From: Gammaproteobacteria bacterium
Lineage (GTDB): Bacteria > Pseudomonadota > Gammaproteobacteria > UBA4575
Assembly (NCBI GenBank): GCA_014075255.1
Contig: CP046178.1
Coordinates: 630,001-694,000 of the forward strand
Direction of reading: 5' to 3'
Length of the DNA stretch: 64,000 bases
Shown: positions 18,669-28,116 of the stretch, in pieces
How the letters are laid out: each line of letters begins with the position of its first letter
Numbering within the stretch: the first letter of the stretch is position 1
The notes under the pieces: model-generated
What the model saw: only the letters and a program-made list of their open reading frames with translations
Told to the model about the DNA's origin: nothing
The model's database searches: none
Program-made: the position numbers and the translations under genes

Positions 18669-19409
18669 ATGAAAATAATCATAAAATTATTATTAGGCTT
18701 AGTTATATTTATTGGTGCTGTCGCCTACTTTGCACCTGCTTCTATTGCTGAAAAGTTTTTGCCTAGCAATATTTCTACAGCAGGACTGAGTGGCACTTTA
18801 CTAAATGGTAATGCACAAAATATTGTTATAGATAAAGTCAGTATACAAAATACTAAATGGTTATCTAACCCACTTAGCTTGCTTACAGGAAAGGTTCAAG
18901 CAGATGTATCCATTAATTCGAATAATATAAAAGGTGAATTTGAAACAACCTATGCTGGATCATCTGTTTACACAAAAGATATCGATCTTGTAGGTGAGTT
19001 ATCCTTATTAAGCCCCTACTTCGAGCGTTTAGGTTTAACTATTCATGGTCAATTCGATGCAAAGTTTGATAAGTTAGATATTAAAAATGGTATTCCAAAT
19101 AATGCTGATGGCATTTTAAATACCTCAAATACTAGTATATTAGGCCTATTACCTTTAAATTTAGGCGATGTCAGTAGTGAATTTTCACCTCTTGAAAATG
19201 GTTTTCAAGTTTATTTAAATAACCAGAATGGTGAATTAGATTTGAATGGCGTGATCAATATATCCAGTAACGGCGTATACAATGCAGATTTGACACTAAC
19301 TAAGAATGCGAGTACTCCGGATAATGTTTTGCAAACTATACAATTGATTGGTAAGAAAATTAATGAGGAAAGCGTAAAACTAATTCATCAAGGCCAGCTA
19401 GGCATCTAG
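18669..19409 (+). CDS. gspN: Type II secretion protein N
   Basis: 246 residues. One N-terminal membrane helix (IIIKLLLGLVIFIGAVAYFAPASI), then a beta-rich periplasmic domain beginning with the family's GLSGTLLNGNAQNI segment. GspN is a non-essential accessory subunit present in some T2SS operons. It closes the operon, which lacks gspA, gspB, gspS and the prepilin peptidase gspO; these must be elsewhere or absent. Its stop codon lies inside a short tandem repeat. Confidence 0.87.
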   Translation: MKIIIKLLLGLVIFIGAVAYFAPASIAEKFLPSNISTAGLSGTLLNGNAQNIVIDKVSIQNTKWLSNPLSLLTGKVQADVSINSNNIKGEFETTYAGSSVYTKDIDLVGELSLLSPYFERLGLTIHGQFDAKFDKLDIKNGIPNNADGILNTSNTSILGLLPLNLGDVSSEFSPLENGFQVYLNNQNGELDLNGVINISSNGVYNADLTLTKNASTPDNVLQTIQLIGKKINEESVKLIHQGQLGI

Positions 19410-19433
19410 GCATCTAGGGAATCTAGGGAATCT
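19398..19433. repeat. Short tandem repeats over the gspN stop codon
   Basis: CTAGGCAT occurs twice in tandem, then CTAGGGAAT twice. The TAG stop of gspN (19407-19409) lies in the second unit. Such tracts can vary by slippage, which here would change only the last residues of GspN. Confidence 0.75.
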
Positions 19434-19447
19434 AAATAAATAAATAG

Positions 19448-19678
19448 TTATTTTTCCCTTTCATTTGATTCATTAGTAGAAAATATAGTCTCAAATATTG
19501 AATCTTTAATCTGCCATTCTTTAACAATTATTTTTGAAATTCTACGTTCGGGTAAGCAGCGTCTGTCTTTTCTAATGCATGACCCTTGTGTTGTGATAAC
19601 AGGAAATTGACTAACCGCTACATTATTCCTTCTTTCAGGCTTATTACGTCGATCGTTAATGATAGGATTAGCTGGCAT
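19448..19678 (-). CDS. Small Arg-rich protein with duplicated DRR-PERR motif
   Basis: 76 residues from the ATG at 19678, chosen because the longer frame runs into the tRNA-Ala gene. It contains DRRNKPERRN near the start and DRRCLPERRI about 34 residues later, an internal repeat of DRR-x3-ERR. There is no signal peptide or membrane segment. I do not know the family by name; similar short Arg/Asp/Glu-repeat proteins occur in gammaproteobacteria as far as I recall. It lies between gspN (convergent) and tRNA-Ala (same strand). Shadow frames over the tRNA are not genes. Confidence 0.55.
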   Translation of the reverse strand: MPANPIINDRRNKPERRNNVAVSQFPVITTQGSCIRKDRRCLPERRISKIIVKEWQIKDSIFETIFSTNESNEREK

Positions 19679-19719
19679 ACGAGTATTATAGCCAAATTCC
19701 ACTTTATTTATGGAAAATT

Positions 19720-19795
19720 TGGTGGAGCTAGGCGGGATCGAACCGCCGACCTCTTGCGTGCCACGCAAGCGCTCTCCCAGCTGAGCTATAGCCCC
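19720..19795 (-). tRNA. tRNA-Ala (GGC)
   Basis: 76 bases with encoded CCA. The minus strand begins GGGGCTATAGCTCAGCTGGG, has the anticodon loop GTGGCAC (anticodon GGC) in the stem CTTGC/GCAAG, and T-arm GGTTCGATCC. The acceptor stem GGGGCTA pairs with TAGCTCC. Confidence 0.96.
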
Positions 19796-19811
19796 AAATA
19801 TCGTTAATAAT

Positions 19812-21218
19812 CTATATCGTACTCACAATATATCCAATCGCCCGATCGATACGTTGTGTAGTCTTTTTTTCGCCCAATAGTTCTAATGTTAAATCAATTG
19901 ATGGTGAATCAGCGCCGCCTGTAACCGCTAACCGTAATGGCGGTGCCACTTCACCCATTTTTAAATTCATAGCTTCAGCAGTAGACTTAATTTCTGCATG
20001 GATATTATCTGCTGTCCAATTATCAATATTGGATAATTGAGTTTTCAAAGTTGTTAACACCTCAACTTTATCTTGAGTGAAATTTTTCTTAGCAGCTTTT
20101 TCATTATACAGCTCAATATCTTGGTATAAAAATTGACTGTTATGACAAAGCTCTTGCAAGGTTTTACTTCTATCTTTCATTGCATCATATAAACGATATA
20201 AATCTGGTTGGCCATCATACTTGTAACCATGGCCAGTAAAGTATTCATCTAATATATTACCGAGATCAGACCCAGATATATTCTTCATATGTTGTTGATT
20301 AACCCATTGCAACTTATCATCATCAAAGGTTGCTGCAGACTGTTGAATTGAAGCTAGATCAAAATGTTCTATCATTTCTTTTACTGAGAATAGCTCTTGA
20401 TCTCCATGTGACCAACCAAGTCGGACTAAATAATTTAGCAAACCCGTTGCAAGAATACCTTCTTCACGATATTGATTAACAGAAACAGCTCCATGTCTTT
20501 TTGAGAGACGTTTTCCATCAGTTCCGTGTATTAAGGGAATATGCGCATAAATAGGAGGTTCTTTACCTAATGCTAAAAATATATTGTGTTGCCTAAAAGT
20601 ATTATTTAAATGATCATCTCCTCGGATAACGTGTGTGATATTCAAATCAAAATCATCTACTACAACCGTTAAATGATAGGTAGGAGAACCATCAGACCGG
20701 GCTAGAATTAAATCATCTAACTCACTATTCTGTACGATAACTTTTCCACGAATTTCATCATTTATTTGCACATTTCCCAGCAAGGGATTTTTGAGTCGAA
20801 CCACTGATGATTCAGATGACTGTAAGCTTTGATTTAAATCACGACACTTTCCATCATAGCGTGGTTTGAGTTTTTTGCTAATTTGTTCTTCACGTAATGC
20901 GCCTAATCTTTCTTTCGAACAATAACAGCGGTACGCATTATTCTCTTCGAGTAATTTTTGGATGACTGCTTGATATTTGTCAGAACGCTTAGATTGATAA
21001 ACGGGCTCAATGTCTGAGTTAATACCTAACCAAGATAAGCTGGAAAATATATCTTCAGTAAACTCACTTTTAGAGCGTTCTTTGTCTGTGTCTTCGATCC
21101 TAAGCACATACTCACCTTTGTGCTTACGAGCATATAACCAGTTAAAGAGTGCCGTGCGTGCCCCTCCAATATGCAAATACCCAGTAGGACTAGGTGCAAA
21201 ACGTGTACGTACTTTCAT
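19812..21218 (-). CDS. gltX: Glutamyl-tRNA synthetase
   Basis: 468 residues, normal length for bacterial GluRS. The class I HIGH motif appears as PTGYLHIGGARTALFN near the start, and the KMSKS-type motif as GKRLSKRHGA near 240. YHLTVVVDDFDLNITHVIRGDDHL and the C-terminal anticodon-binding helical domain are present. It charges tRNA-Glu in the cytoplasm. Its own tRNA-Glu is 12 kb away on the same strand. It is preceded by a 74-base gap to the FHA-cyclase gene. Confidence 0.97.
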   Translation of the reverse strand: MKVRTRFAPSPTGYLHIGGARTALFNWLYARKHKGEYVLRIEDTDKERSKSEFTEDIFSSLSWLGINSDIEPVYQSKRSDKYQAVIQKLLEENNAYRCYCSKERLGALREEQISKKLKPRYDGKCRDLNQSLQSSESSVVRLKNPLLGNVQINDEIRGKVIVQNSELDDLILARSDGSPTYHLTVVVDDFDLNITHVIRGDDHLNNTFRQHNIFLALGKEPPIYAHIPLIHGTDGKRLSKRHGAVSVNQYREEGILATGLLNYLVRLGWSHGDQELFSVKEMIEHFDLASIQQSAATFDDDKLQWVNQQHMKNISGSDLGNILDEYFTGHGYKYDGQPDLYRLYDAMKDRSKTLQELCHNSQFLYQDIELYNEKAAKKNFTQDKVEVLTTLKTQLSNIDNWTADNIHAEIKSTAEAMNLKMGEVAPPLRLAVTGGADSPSIDLTLELLGEKKTTQRIDRAIGYIVSTI

Positions 21219-21292
21219 ATAAATAGATAAATTTAAAGGTATTCAAGCTTTCATATTAGAAAGCTCTATATTGTACAGATGATTATATTGCT

Positions 21293-22186
21293 TTAAAGCG
21301 AATTGAATTGGATAAGATCAGGATCACTGTTATCGAGAATGGTTTTGCCTAAGCTTATTCTTCCTTCTCCCCATAGCGGAAATTCTTCTCGACGTAAGTA
21401 GATGCTGCGACCATCTTCGGTTAGCACATATGTACCATTAGTGCTTTGGTCTCTAATTAAAAACTTACCACGTCGATATTCAACAATAGCATGTTGTCTG
21501 GATACCAAATTACCCTCAATAACAATACCGCAGTTTAAATCACGACCAATAGTTAAGGCAGGCATATTAGCAAGCAATGCTATTTCACTGTCTTGAAAAG
21601 ACAATTGCAGTTTAGAGGACTTCATATTTTCTAATGAAGTTGTTCCAGAAAGTATTTGCGTTGAAGCTTCACCTTCCCACATGACTTCATAGATAATAGT
21701 TTGTTCTTGGCGACCTTTTATTCGCGAAGTATCGTAACGGCGCGTAAAGTGAGCAATTTCAGGAGGTATATGCTTAACAATCGCATCAGTTGCTATTATT
21801 TGTCCACCTTTAGCGATATCCCGCATAGCTGCAGTAACGTTAACTGAATCTCCAAACATATCCGTAGCTTCGACAATGGCAGAGCCGTAGTGCATACCTA
21901 TCCTTAATGCTAAACGCACACCATTTGGATCAACAGTTTCTTTTGCTGTTTCTTGTAGCTTAAAAGCAGCTTGAAAGGCTAATTCAGGATCAGATAGATA
22001 ACATAGAATTTCGTCACCTATGAATTTCACAACCGTGCCTTTATGACGTTTAATAATTTCAGACATTCGAATCAAACAGCGAGCAATGCTGTCTTGAGCT
22101 AATGTGTCACCATATTCTTGGTATAAGCGAGTACTACCCGCTATATCAACAAACATTACTGTAACGTCTTTACTATCTTTGGCCAT
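21293..22186 (-). CDS. Class III nucleotide cyclase with C-terminal FHA domain
   Basis: 297 residues. Residues 1-175 form a class III adenylate/guanylate cyclase domain: VTVMFVDIAGSTRLYQEYGD (metal-binding Asp in FVDIAGST), VVKFIGDEILCYL (second metal Asp), then LALRIGMHYG and MFGDSVNVTAAMRDIAKGGQI. Residues about 200-290 form an FHA phosphothreonine-binding domain: LTIGRDLNCGIVIEGNLVSRQHAIVEYRRGKFLIRDQSTNGTYV. It is cytoplasmic. It shares an operon-like run with the kinase and the PilT proteins, so binding of a kinase-phosphorylated partner is a reasonable inference. Confidence 0.9.
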   Translation of the reverse strand: MAKDSKDVTVMFVDIAGSTRLYQEYGDTLAQDSIARCLIRMSEIIKRHKGTVVKFIGDEILCYLSDPELAFQAAFKLQETAKETVDPNGVRLALRIGMHYGSAIVEATDMFGDSVNVTAAMRDIAKGGQIIATDAIVKHIPPEIAHFTRRYDTSRIKGRQEQTIIYEVMWEGEASTQILSGTTSLENMKSSKLQLSFQDSEIALLANMPALTIGRDLNCGIVIEGNLVSRQHAIVEYRRGKFLIRDQSTNGTYVLTEDGRSIYLRREEFPLWGEGRISLGKTILDNSDPDLIQFNSL

Positions 22187-22195
22187 ATCGTAGTC

Positions 22196-22852
22196 TTAAT
22201 ATTTTTCTTCTAATTCTAGATACTGATTTTCATTATTTAATTTAAGGCGTCCTAAATAGGACATTCCCAATAATGGCGTTGTCGGGCTATTACCTTCAAT
22301 AACTACCGCATCTATATTTCTCAACATGATTTCGCCAATTTTTACCTGATCCAAAGAAATTGAATATGCGAGCGCCTTTCCAGAGGCTGTCGAAACAATC
22401 GTTTTTTCTCCCTTTAACTTATATTGTAGCCCAAGCCGTTTGGCTATTGCAGAATTTAGTGCGACTGAGGTTGCACCAGTATCTACAAGAAAATCAACTG
22501 GATAACCATTGATAGAGCCAACGGTTCTAAACATATTGCTCCCATCTCGATATATTTGCACTTTCTTTTTTAAAGTTTTGGAATAGCTTGCACGAACACG
22601 ATTGCCTAGATTATATTTTGATCGCTCTCCATTCACTTCTAAAACAGCATATTTGCTGCTTGCTTCAATCAGTTTCACACCTAGTTTTGCTATTTCACCC
22701 ACTTTCAATAGATGTTGTTCATCGTCAATACTGACCATAGCTTTATTTTTAAACAAAGCCATCACCTCAATGTGTGAAATTTCAGCTTGAGCAGCATTTA
22801 TCACTATTGAAAATATTAAAAAACTAACAAGAGAGCTTGCGTACTTATACAT
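22196..22852 (-). CDS. Clan AA aspartic protease, secreted (TIGR02281-like)
   Basis: 218 residues with a signal peptide (to about residue 23, INAAQAE). The catalytic motif lies in VDFLVDTGATSVALNSAIAKRLGL, near residue 125, the single-lobe retropepsin-like arrangement that dimerises. PLLGMSYLGRLKL near the end is the family's second hallmark. It should act in the periplasm; the substrate is unknown. It is ten bases upstream of the cyclase gene and ten bases downstream of the PilU-like gene. Confidence 0.85.
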   Translation of the reverse strand: MYKYASSLVSFLIFSIVINAAQAEISHIEVMALFKNKAMVSIDDEQHLLKVGEIAKLGVKLIEASSKYAVLEVNGERSKYNLGNRVRASYSKTLKKKVQIYRDGSNMFRTVGSINGYPVDFLVDTGATSVALNSAIAKRLGLQYKLKGEKTIVSTASGKALAYSISLDQVKIGEIMLRNIDAVVIEGNSPTTPLLGMSYLGRLKLNNENQYLELEEKY

Positions 22853-22861
22853 GATATTTAA

Positions 22862-23935
22862 CTAGGCTGTTGCGTCAGTCTTTTTTAAAAACTGCATGAA
22901 TTGACTTTTATCATTTGCTGCTTCGAAAGCGGCTTCTGGTGTTATTCTTTCATCATTAAGCAATTTCTTAATTGCAGTATCCATGCTTTGCATACCAAAG
23001 CTTCGTCCGCCTTGGATGGAGTTATCAATCTGGTCAGTTTTTCCTTCTCTGATGATGTTTGCTACTGCATGAGTGTTAACCATAATCTCAACAGCTGCAG
23101 CTCTACCCTTACCATCTTTTGTTTTGATAAGTTGTTGAGAAATTACTGAACGCAATGAAGTGGATAACATGGTGCGGATGTGGTCTTGCTTATTCGTTGG
23201 AAACGAATTAATTATTCGATCTACTGTATCCGCAGCACTATTGGTATGCAATGTACCCAAAACCAATATACCTGTCTCTGCAGCTGTAACGGCAAGACTC
23301 ATAGTTTCTAAGTCACGCATCTCGCCTACAAGTATCACATCTGGATCTTCACGCAATGCTGAGTGTAATGCACTTGCAAAAGATTTAGCGTGTTCTCCAA
23401 CTTCACGCTGACTCATTAAACAATTTTTTTGTTCATGGATAAACTCAACTGGGTCTTCAATTGTTAAAATGTGCCCCTTAAGCGTACTATTAATTTCATT
23501 GACCATTGCCGCTAAAGTAGTTGATTTACCTGAACCAGTTTTACCAGTTACTAATATCATTCCGGATTTTTGTTTACTTATACTAGCCAGTATCTCTGGC
23601 ATAGATAAATCTTCTAATGATGCAGTATCCATAGGAATGGAACGCATTATCACGCCTACCCCATTTAGATGCCTGAATGCATTAACTCGAAAACGTCCGC
23701 AGCCTTCTATACTGTGAGCAAAGTCTGCATTATCTTCTTTTTCAAATGTATTGCGAGCACGAGTTGGCATGAAGTTATTTATTGCATCAAGCAATTCCTT
23801 TGCACTTATCTTATCTTCTGATATAGCTTCTAAATCACCAAGCACTCTCATTCTTGGTGGGTCACCCGACACTAAGTGCAAATCAGAGCCACCGCGCGCA
23901 ACTAACATCTCTAAAAGTGTATCGATATCTATCAT
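22862..23935 (-). CDS. PilT/PilU-family retraction ATPase
   Basis: 357 residues. The N-terminal PAS-like domain opens with GGSDLHLVSGDPPRMRVLGDLEAI. Walker A is GKTGSGKSTTLAAM near 135, Asp box TIEDPVEFIH, Walker B region LREDPDVILVGEMRD, His box TGILVLGTLHTNSA. The family supplies hexameric ATPases for type IV pilus retraction. No pilin or pil assembly genes are in the window, so it probably works with a pilus encoded elsewhere. The next gene upstream is a paralogue, as in pilT-pilU pairs; I cannot tell for certain which is which. Confidence 0.88.
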   Translation of the reverse strand: MIDIDTLLEMLVARGGSDLHLVSGDPPRMRVLGDLEAISEDKISAKELLDAINNFMPTRARNTFEKEDNADFAHSIEGCGRFRVNAFRHLNGVGVIMRSIPMDTASLEDLSMPEILASISKQKSGMILVTGKTGSGKSTTLAAMVNEINSTLKGHILTIEDPVEFIHEQKNCLMSQREVGEHAKSFASALHSALREDPDVILVGEMRDLETMSLAVTAAETGILVLGTLHTNSAADTVDRIINSFPTNKQDHIRTMLSTSLRSVISQQLIKTKDGKGRAAAVEIMVNTHAVANIIREGKTDQIDNSIQGGRSFGMQSMDTAIKKLLNDERITPEAAFEAANDKSQFMQFLKKTDATA

Positions 23936-23950
23936 AATATATATTTATTG

Positions 23951-25033
23951 TTAGTTGGCTTTAGGCAATAAATCTGGATCAGTAACAAACTGTTGGAATA
24001 ACTTTTTATCATTTGCATGTAAGTAAGCATCATCTGGATCTATTTCTTTATTTTGCACAGCTGCTAATAACGCTTGATCTTTAAGTTGCATTCCTACACC
24101 ACTACCTGTTTGTATTTGATTGGGAATTTGAAAGTTCTTTTCAGACATAATTAAATTACCAATAGCATGATTCATTATCATAATTTCTACTATGGCTCTT
24201 CTGCCTCTTCCATCAACAGTTTTCAATAAATCTTGTGTTACAACAGCGTGCAAGTTTTTTGATAAAAATATTTTCCCCTGTCCTTGCTGTTCTGCAGGAA
24301 GTGCATCAATTATTCGGTCTATAGATTTTGTTGCAGAGGTAGTATGCAAGGTACCAAATACCAAATGTCCCGTTTCCGCGGCCAACATTGCCATACTGAT
24401 AGTCTCAGCATCACGCATCTCACCCACGAGTATAATGTCAGGATCTTGACGTAAAGAGGCACGTAATCCATCACCAAAGCTTTTTAAGTGAGTCCCTACC
24501 TCACGCTGCATCACTTGGGAATTCATACTCGGATGAATGAATTCAATAGGATCTTCTAGTGTAATAATATTTTCTTTGCGAGTTTTATTAATATGGTGAA
24601 TTAATGACGCAAGGGTTGTTGATTTACCTGTACCGGTAGAGCCAGTTACCAATACCATACCCTGTTTGAATTCAGCAAAAGTTTTAATTACTGGCGGTAG
24701 CTTTAATGTTTCAAATGCTGGTATTTCAGTTGGGATATGCCGGAATGTTGCACCAATACCCGAAGATTTTCTAAATAAGTTAATACGAAATCGACCCACA
24801 CCCTCAGACATGTAAGAAAAATCTAAGTCGTCTCCTTGTCGAAACTTTTCTTTTTGAGACTTCGTCAAAATCTCACTTATATAACCTTCTAATTCTGTAT
24901 CACCAAGGTCTCTAAACTTTATCGGTACTAGGTCACCATGCATTCGAAACATAGGCGGAACACCAACCGCTAAATGGATATCTGAGCAGCTTTGCTCGCG
25001 ACCCAGTTTTAAAAACGCATCTATTCTTGCCAT
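23951..25033 (-). CDS. PilT/PilU-family ATPase, paralogue
   Basis: 360 residues. Opening CSDIHLAVGVPPMFRMHGDLVPI, Walker A GSTGTGKSTTLASL near 130, Asp box TLEDPIEFIH, LRQDPDIILVGEMRDAET and TGHLVFGTLHTTSATKSIDRIIDALP. The C-terminal extension FQQFVTDPDLLPKAN resembles PilU more than PilT, which is a weak indication. It lies 15 bases downstream of the HEAT-kinase gene and 15 upstream of its paralogue, so control of pilus retraction by the kinase is plausible. Confidence 0.87.
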   Translation of the reverse strand: MARIDAFLKLGREQSCSDIHLAVGVPPMFRMHGDLVPIKFRDLGDTELEGYISEILTKSQKEKFRQGDDLDFSYMSEGVGRFRINLFRKSSGIGATFRHIPTEIPAFETLKLPPVIKTFAEFKQGMVLVTGSTGTGKSTTLASLIHHINKTRKENIITLEDPIEFIHPSMNSQVMQREVGTHLKSFGDGLRASLRQDPDIILVGEMRDAETISMAMLAAETGHLVFGTLHTTSATKSIDRIIDALPAEQQGQGKIFLSKNLHAVVTQDLLKTVDGRGRRAIVEIMIMNHAIGNLIMSEKNFQIPNQIQTGSGVGMQLKDQALLAAVQNKEIDPDDAYLHANDKKLFQQFVTDPDLLPKAN

Positions 25034-25047
25034 TATTAATTCACTAT

Positions 25048-27435
25048 TTAATTCATCAATTTTTCAATTGCATCTTTAAGCTCTGCCATACTTTGATATC
25101 GGTGCTCAGCTTTAACACTCATGGACTTAGATACTACATCGCTAAGTTCTTGTGAAACCAATTCATTTTTTTCACAGACTTTTGTTGCCTTACCTTGCAC
25201 ATGTTGGTACATGATAGACATACTATCCTTTCCAGAATATGGCGGCCTACCTGTTAGCATCTCATACATAATTGCACCTAAACTATATATATCTGTACGC
25301 TCATCAACTTCCTTGCCTAATACTTGTTCAGGCGCCATATAAGTAGGTGTTCCTACAAGTAAGCCTGTTTTGGTTAACTTTGTATCAGTAGATTGAGTAG
25401 CCGCAGCAACACCAAAATCAACTATCTTTAGAATACTTTCTTCGTTAATTAGAATATTATTTGGTTTCAAGTCGCGATGAACTACATTTGCTTCATGTGC
25501 GCTTTCCATTCCGCTACATACGTCATAAGTGAACTTTTTAGCACGTTCAACGTCCATAGGTTTTTTATCTTTTACTTCTGCACTCAAAGTGTGGCTTCTA
25601 AAGTATTCCATAGAAATTGCATGTGCTTTGCCAAATGACAACATGTCATAAATACGAATTACATTCGGGTGAGTAATTTTTCGCGCAAATCGAAGCTCAT
25701 ATATAAAACGCTTAATGATGCTTTCGTCTGTTACAAATTGAGCATTTAAAAATTTAAGAATAATTTCTTCACTAATAATTGTATCTTCCACCAGGAACAC
25801 AGAACCAAATGCACCTTTACCAATTTTCTTAATGTAACGATATCGATCTGCAAGCATATCGTCTGGTTGCATGTCATCTGGATTGATAATTTTTGATTCA
25901 GTTGATACATCACCGCGAGTCACCTTGCCAGGCAAGGTTAAGGTGTCACTTTTAATATCAATATCGTCACTCTTAAACACCTGAATCGATGAATCAGCAG
26001 GTTCTTGTTCAACAATCCTATTAATCGCTTCTTGGCCCAGCTCCTGGATTTCCTCAGCTTGATTTTCAATGACTTTATCGATGGCTTTTACAACAGTTTC
26101 GATAGTATTGTCATCCGTAATTACCATTAAAGTTTTTATAGCTTCTTTAATTACATTTTCGGATTTTGACTTTAATTGTTTAACCGTAACATCTACTGCG
26201 TCATTTGCTTTTAAGGTTGCAAATGCTTTTAACAAAACCACCACCATAGCTTCGTTATCACTATTATTGCTAAGCATGTTGATGAGAACAGGCACGCATT
26301 TTTTGTTGCCTAAATCAGCTAGACCATCAATTGCTCTTTCTCTAACCCACCAGTCAGAATCATCCAATGACTGCACTAATGCTTCAAAGGTGCTGTCATC
26401 TTTAGTTGCATTAATTATCTCAATAGCAGAACGGCGAATAAATTCATCGTCATCTTTAATCAATTGAATAACTGCTCGAACTACACGTTTGCCACCAATT
26501 TTTCCTAAAGCATCAGCAGCACGACTGCGCACCCACCAATCTTCATCTTTGATAGCATTGAGCAAATCTTTTACTGATTCTTTACTAGCAATCTCATTTA
26601 AAACTTCGACAGCTGCTCTGCGTACATATTCAGATTCATCTTTCAAATGCGGGATTAAATACAATACCGTTTTAGGGTGCTTAATTTTAACGATCGCCTC
26701 GATGGCTTTATTTTGAACTTTGAAATCTGGATCGCTAATAAGTTTACAAAGTTGTTCGATATCATCTATTTTATTTGCACGCGATAAGCCATCCAATGCT
26801 GCTAGTCGTACCGCTTTATTTTCATCGGACAAAAGCTTACTCAATGACTCATTTACTCTAGGCGTATCGAATTTCGCCAATACTTTTGTTATATATGTGC
26901 GAATTATCGGATCTTTGGTGTCCACTCGATTTACTAGTTCAGGCACAATAGTATCGCCTGCTATGCTTTCTAACAGTTTAAATAATGCGGCTTGATCGTT
27001 ATGCTCTAACTTATAGGCATAACGTAATAATTTGGTTCCATTTACTTTTGACTTTTGCGCGGTAAGCAAACTTATAAGCATTGGTTTTGAAGCGTTTTGT
27101 TTCTCAAATAAATCAACATATCTATTTGGATCAATATCAGGTGATTTTGCTAATGCCTCGACAACGCCATCTCGTACTTGATTGTTTTGATGCGAAAACA
27201 GTAGTTTGAAATGCTCTGCATTTTTTAGAACAGCAAGATCCGACAAAATATTAATTATATTTTTTTCTTGCTCTTGATTGGCGCCCTCCAATCGATTAGC
27301 AAGCTTTGGAATGGCTTTGTTTGCGATCTTTTGCAGTTTTGCTAGGTTCTTTTGATAATCAGTCCCTGCCCCTGAACCTTGCGAGATGATTTGATCAATC
27401 GTCCCATCTACGCGAATTGCACCTAATACACCCAT
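25048..27435 (-). CDS. Ser/Thr protein kinase with N-terminal HEAT repeats
   Basis: 795 residues. About residues 20-480 are tandem HEAT-type helical repeats (for example SEYVRRAAVEVLNEIA, DWWVRSRAADALGKIG, DEFIRRSAIEIINATK, DWWVRERAIDGLADLG). Residues about 530-790 are a Hanks-type kinase: glycine loop IGKGAFGSVFLVED, Lys in IILKFLN, catalytic HRDLKPNN, DFG in IVDFGVAA, and GTPTYMAPEQ. No membrane helix is evident, so it is cytoplasmic. It heads a compact minus-strand run with two pilus ATPases, a protease and an FHA-cyclase. The FHA domain is the obvious reader of its phosphorylation, by inference. Confidence 0.92.
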   Translation of the reverse strand: MGVLGAIRVDGTIDQIISQGSGAGTDYQKNLAKLQKIANKAIPKLANRLEGANQEQEKNIINILSDLAVLKNAEHFKLLFSHQNNQVRDGVVEALAKSPDIDPNRYVDLFEKQNASKPMLISLLTAQKSKVNGTKLLRYAYKLEHNDQAALFKLLESIAGDTIVPELVNRVDTKDPIIRTYITKVLAKFDTPRVNESLSKLLSDENKAVRLAALDGLSRANKIDDIEQLCKLISDPDFKVQNKAIEAIVKIKHPKTVLYLIPHLKDESEYVRRAAVEVLNEIASKESVKDLLNAIKDEDWWVRSRAADALGKIGGKRVVRAVIQLIKDDDEFIRRSAIEIINATKDDSTFEALVQSLDDSDWWVRERAIDGLADLGNKKCVPVLINMLSNNSDNEAMVVVLLKAFATLKANDAVDVTVKQLKSKSENVIKEAIKTLMVITDDNTIETVVKAIDKVIENQAEEIQELGQEAINRIVEQEPADSSIQVFKSDDIDIKSDTLTLPGKVTRGDVSTESKIINPDDMQPDDMLADRYRYIKKIGKGAFGSVFLVEDTIISEEIILKFLNAQFVTDESIIKRFIYELRFARKITHPNVIRIYDMLSFGKAHAISMEYFRSHTLSAEVKDKKPMDVERAKKFTYDVCSGMESAHEANVVHRDLKPNNILINEESILKIVDFGVAAATQSTDTKLTKTGLLVGTPTYMAPEQVLGKEVDERTDIYSLGAIMYEMLTGRPPYSGKDSMSIMYQHVQGKATKVCEKNELVSQELSDVVSKSMSVKAEHRYQSMAELKDAIEKLMN

Positions 27436-27627
27436 ATTTCCAAGCAGCTAATTTGTTTTACGTTATTGATTAATTTTATTATTGTGAATCTGAAGATTAA
27501 TACAGTCTGATTTCATGTTAGTCCTTAGTCGATACCGAACTCTGGGAAACGGCCATATCTAACTGAAATATAGTAGTATATTTCTCAACATATTGAGTTT
27601 ACCTTGCCCTTCAGGCTAGGTCATGAA

Positions 27628-28116
27628 TTAGAGGAAATTCACCGACCAAATTACGATATGCAGGGATAGCAGGCTGTACAAGGCCGCTAATACATCATCT
27701 AGCATAATGCCTAAGCCACCTTTCACCTGCCGGTCCGCTACACAGACCGGCCAAGGCTTCCAGATATCAAATAAACGAAACAGCAAAAAGCCCAAAATAA
27801 CCCAATACCAAGTAACAGGCACAAGAATCATGGTGATCAAGTACCCTACGATTTCATCAATAACAATGCCAGAATGATCAGGCACTCCTAAAGCTTTTGC
27901 TGTCAGACCTGAAGCCCAGCAGCCTACAAAAAATATTATAGTTACAAATAACAAATAAATAGAAAGTGAAAATGTAGTAAGTGCCAGAAAAATTGGAATA
28001 GCAATAAGTGTACCCATTGTCCCAGGTGCTATAGGTGAAAGCCCTACCCCAAATCCAAATGATATAAAATGTATTGGATTTCGTAAGACGGTCTGTGTAA
28101 CAGAGTTTCCTATCAT
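27628..28116 (-). CDS. pgpA: Phosphatidylglycerophosphatase A
   Basis: 162 residues. Conserved FGFGVGLSPIAPGTMGTLIAIP near the start, VPDHSGIVIDEIVGYL, FRLFDIWKPWPV and GGLGIMLDDVLAALYS are the PgpA signature, with several membrane helices. It removes phosphate from phosphatidylglycerol phosphate in the inner membrane. Its start overlaps the thiL stop by four bases. It closes the riboflavin/thiamine operon; 190 bases without a gene follow. Confidence 0.94.
   Translation of the reverse strand: MIGNSVTQTVLRNPIHFISFGFGVGLSPIAPGTMGTLIAIPIFLALTTFSLSIYLLFVTIIFFVGCWASGLTAKALGVPDHSGIVIDEIVGYLITMILVPVTWYWVILGFLLFRLFDIWKPWPVCVADRQVKGGLGIMLDDVLAALYSLLSLHIVIWSVNFL

Noticed and set aside
19586-19807. Plus-strand ORF containing GGARRDRTADLLRATQALS
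   Set aside because: This is the usual spurious translation across an antisense tRNA-Ala gene.
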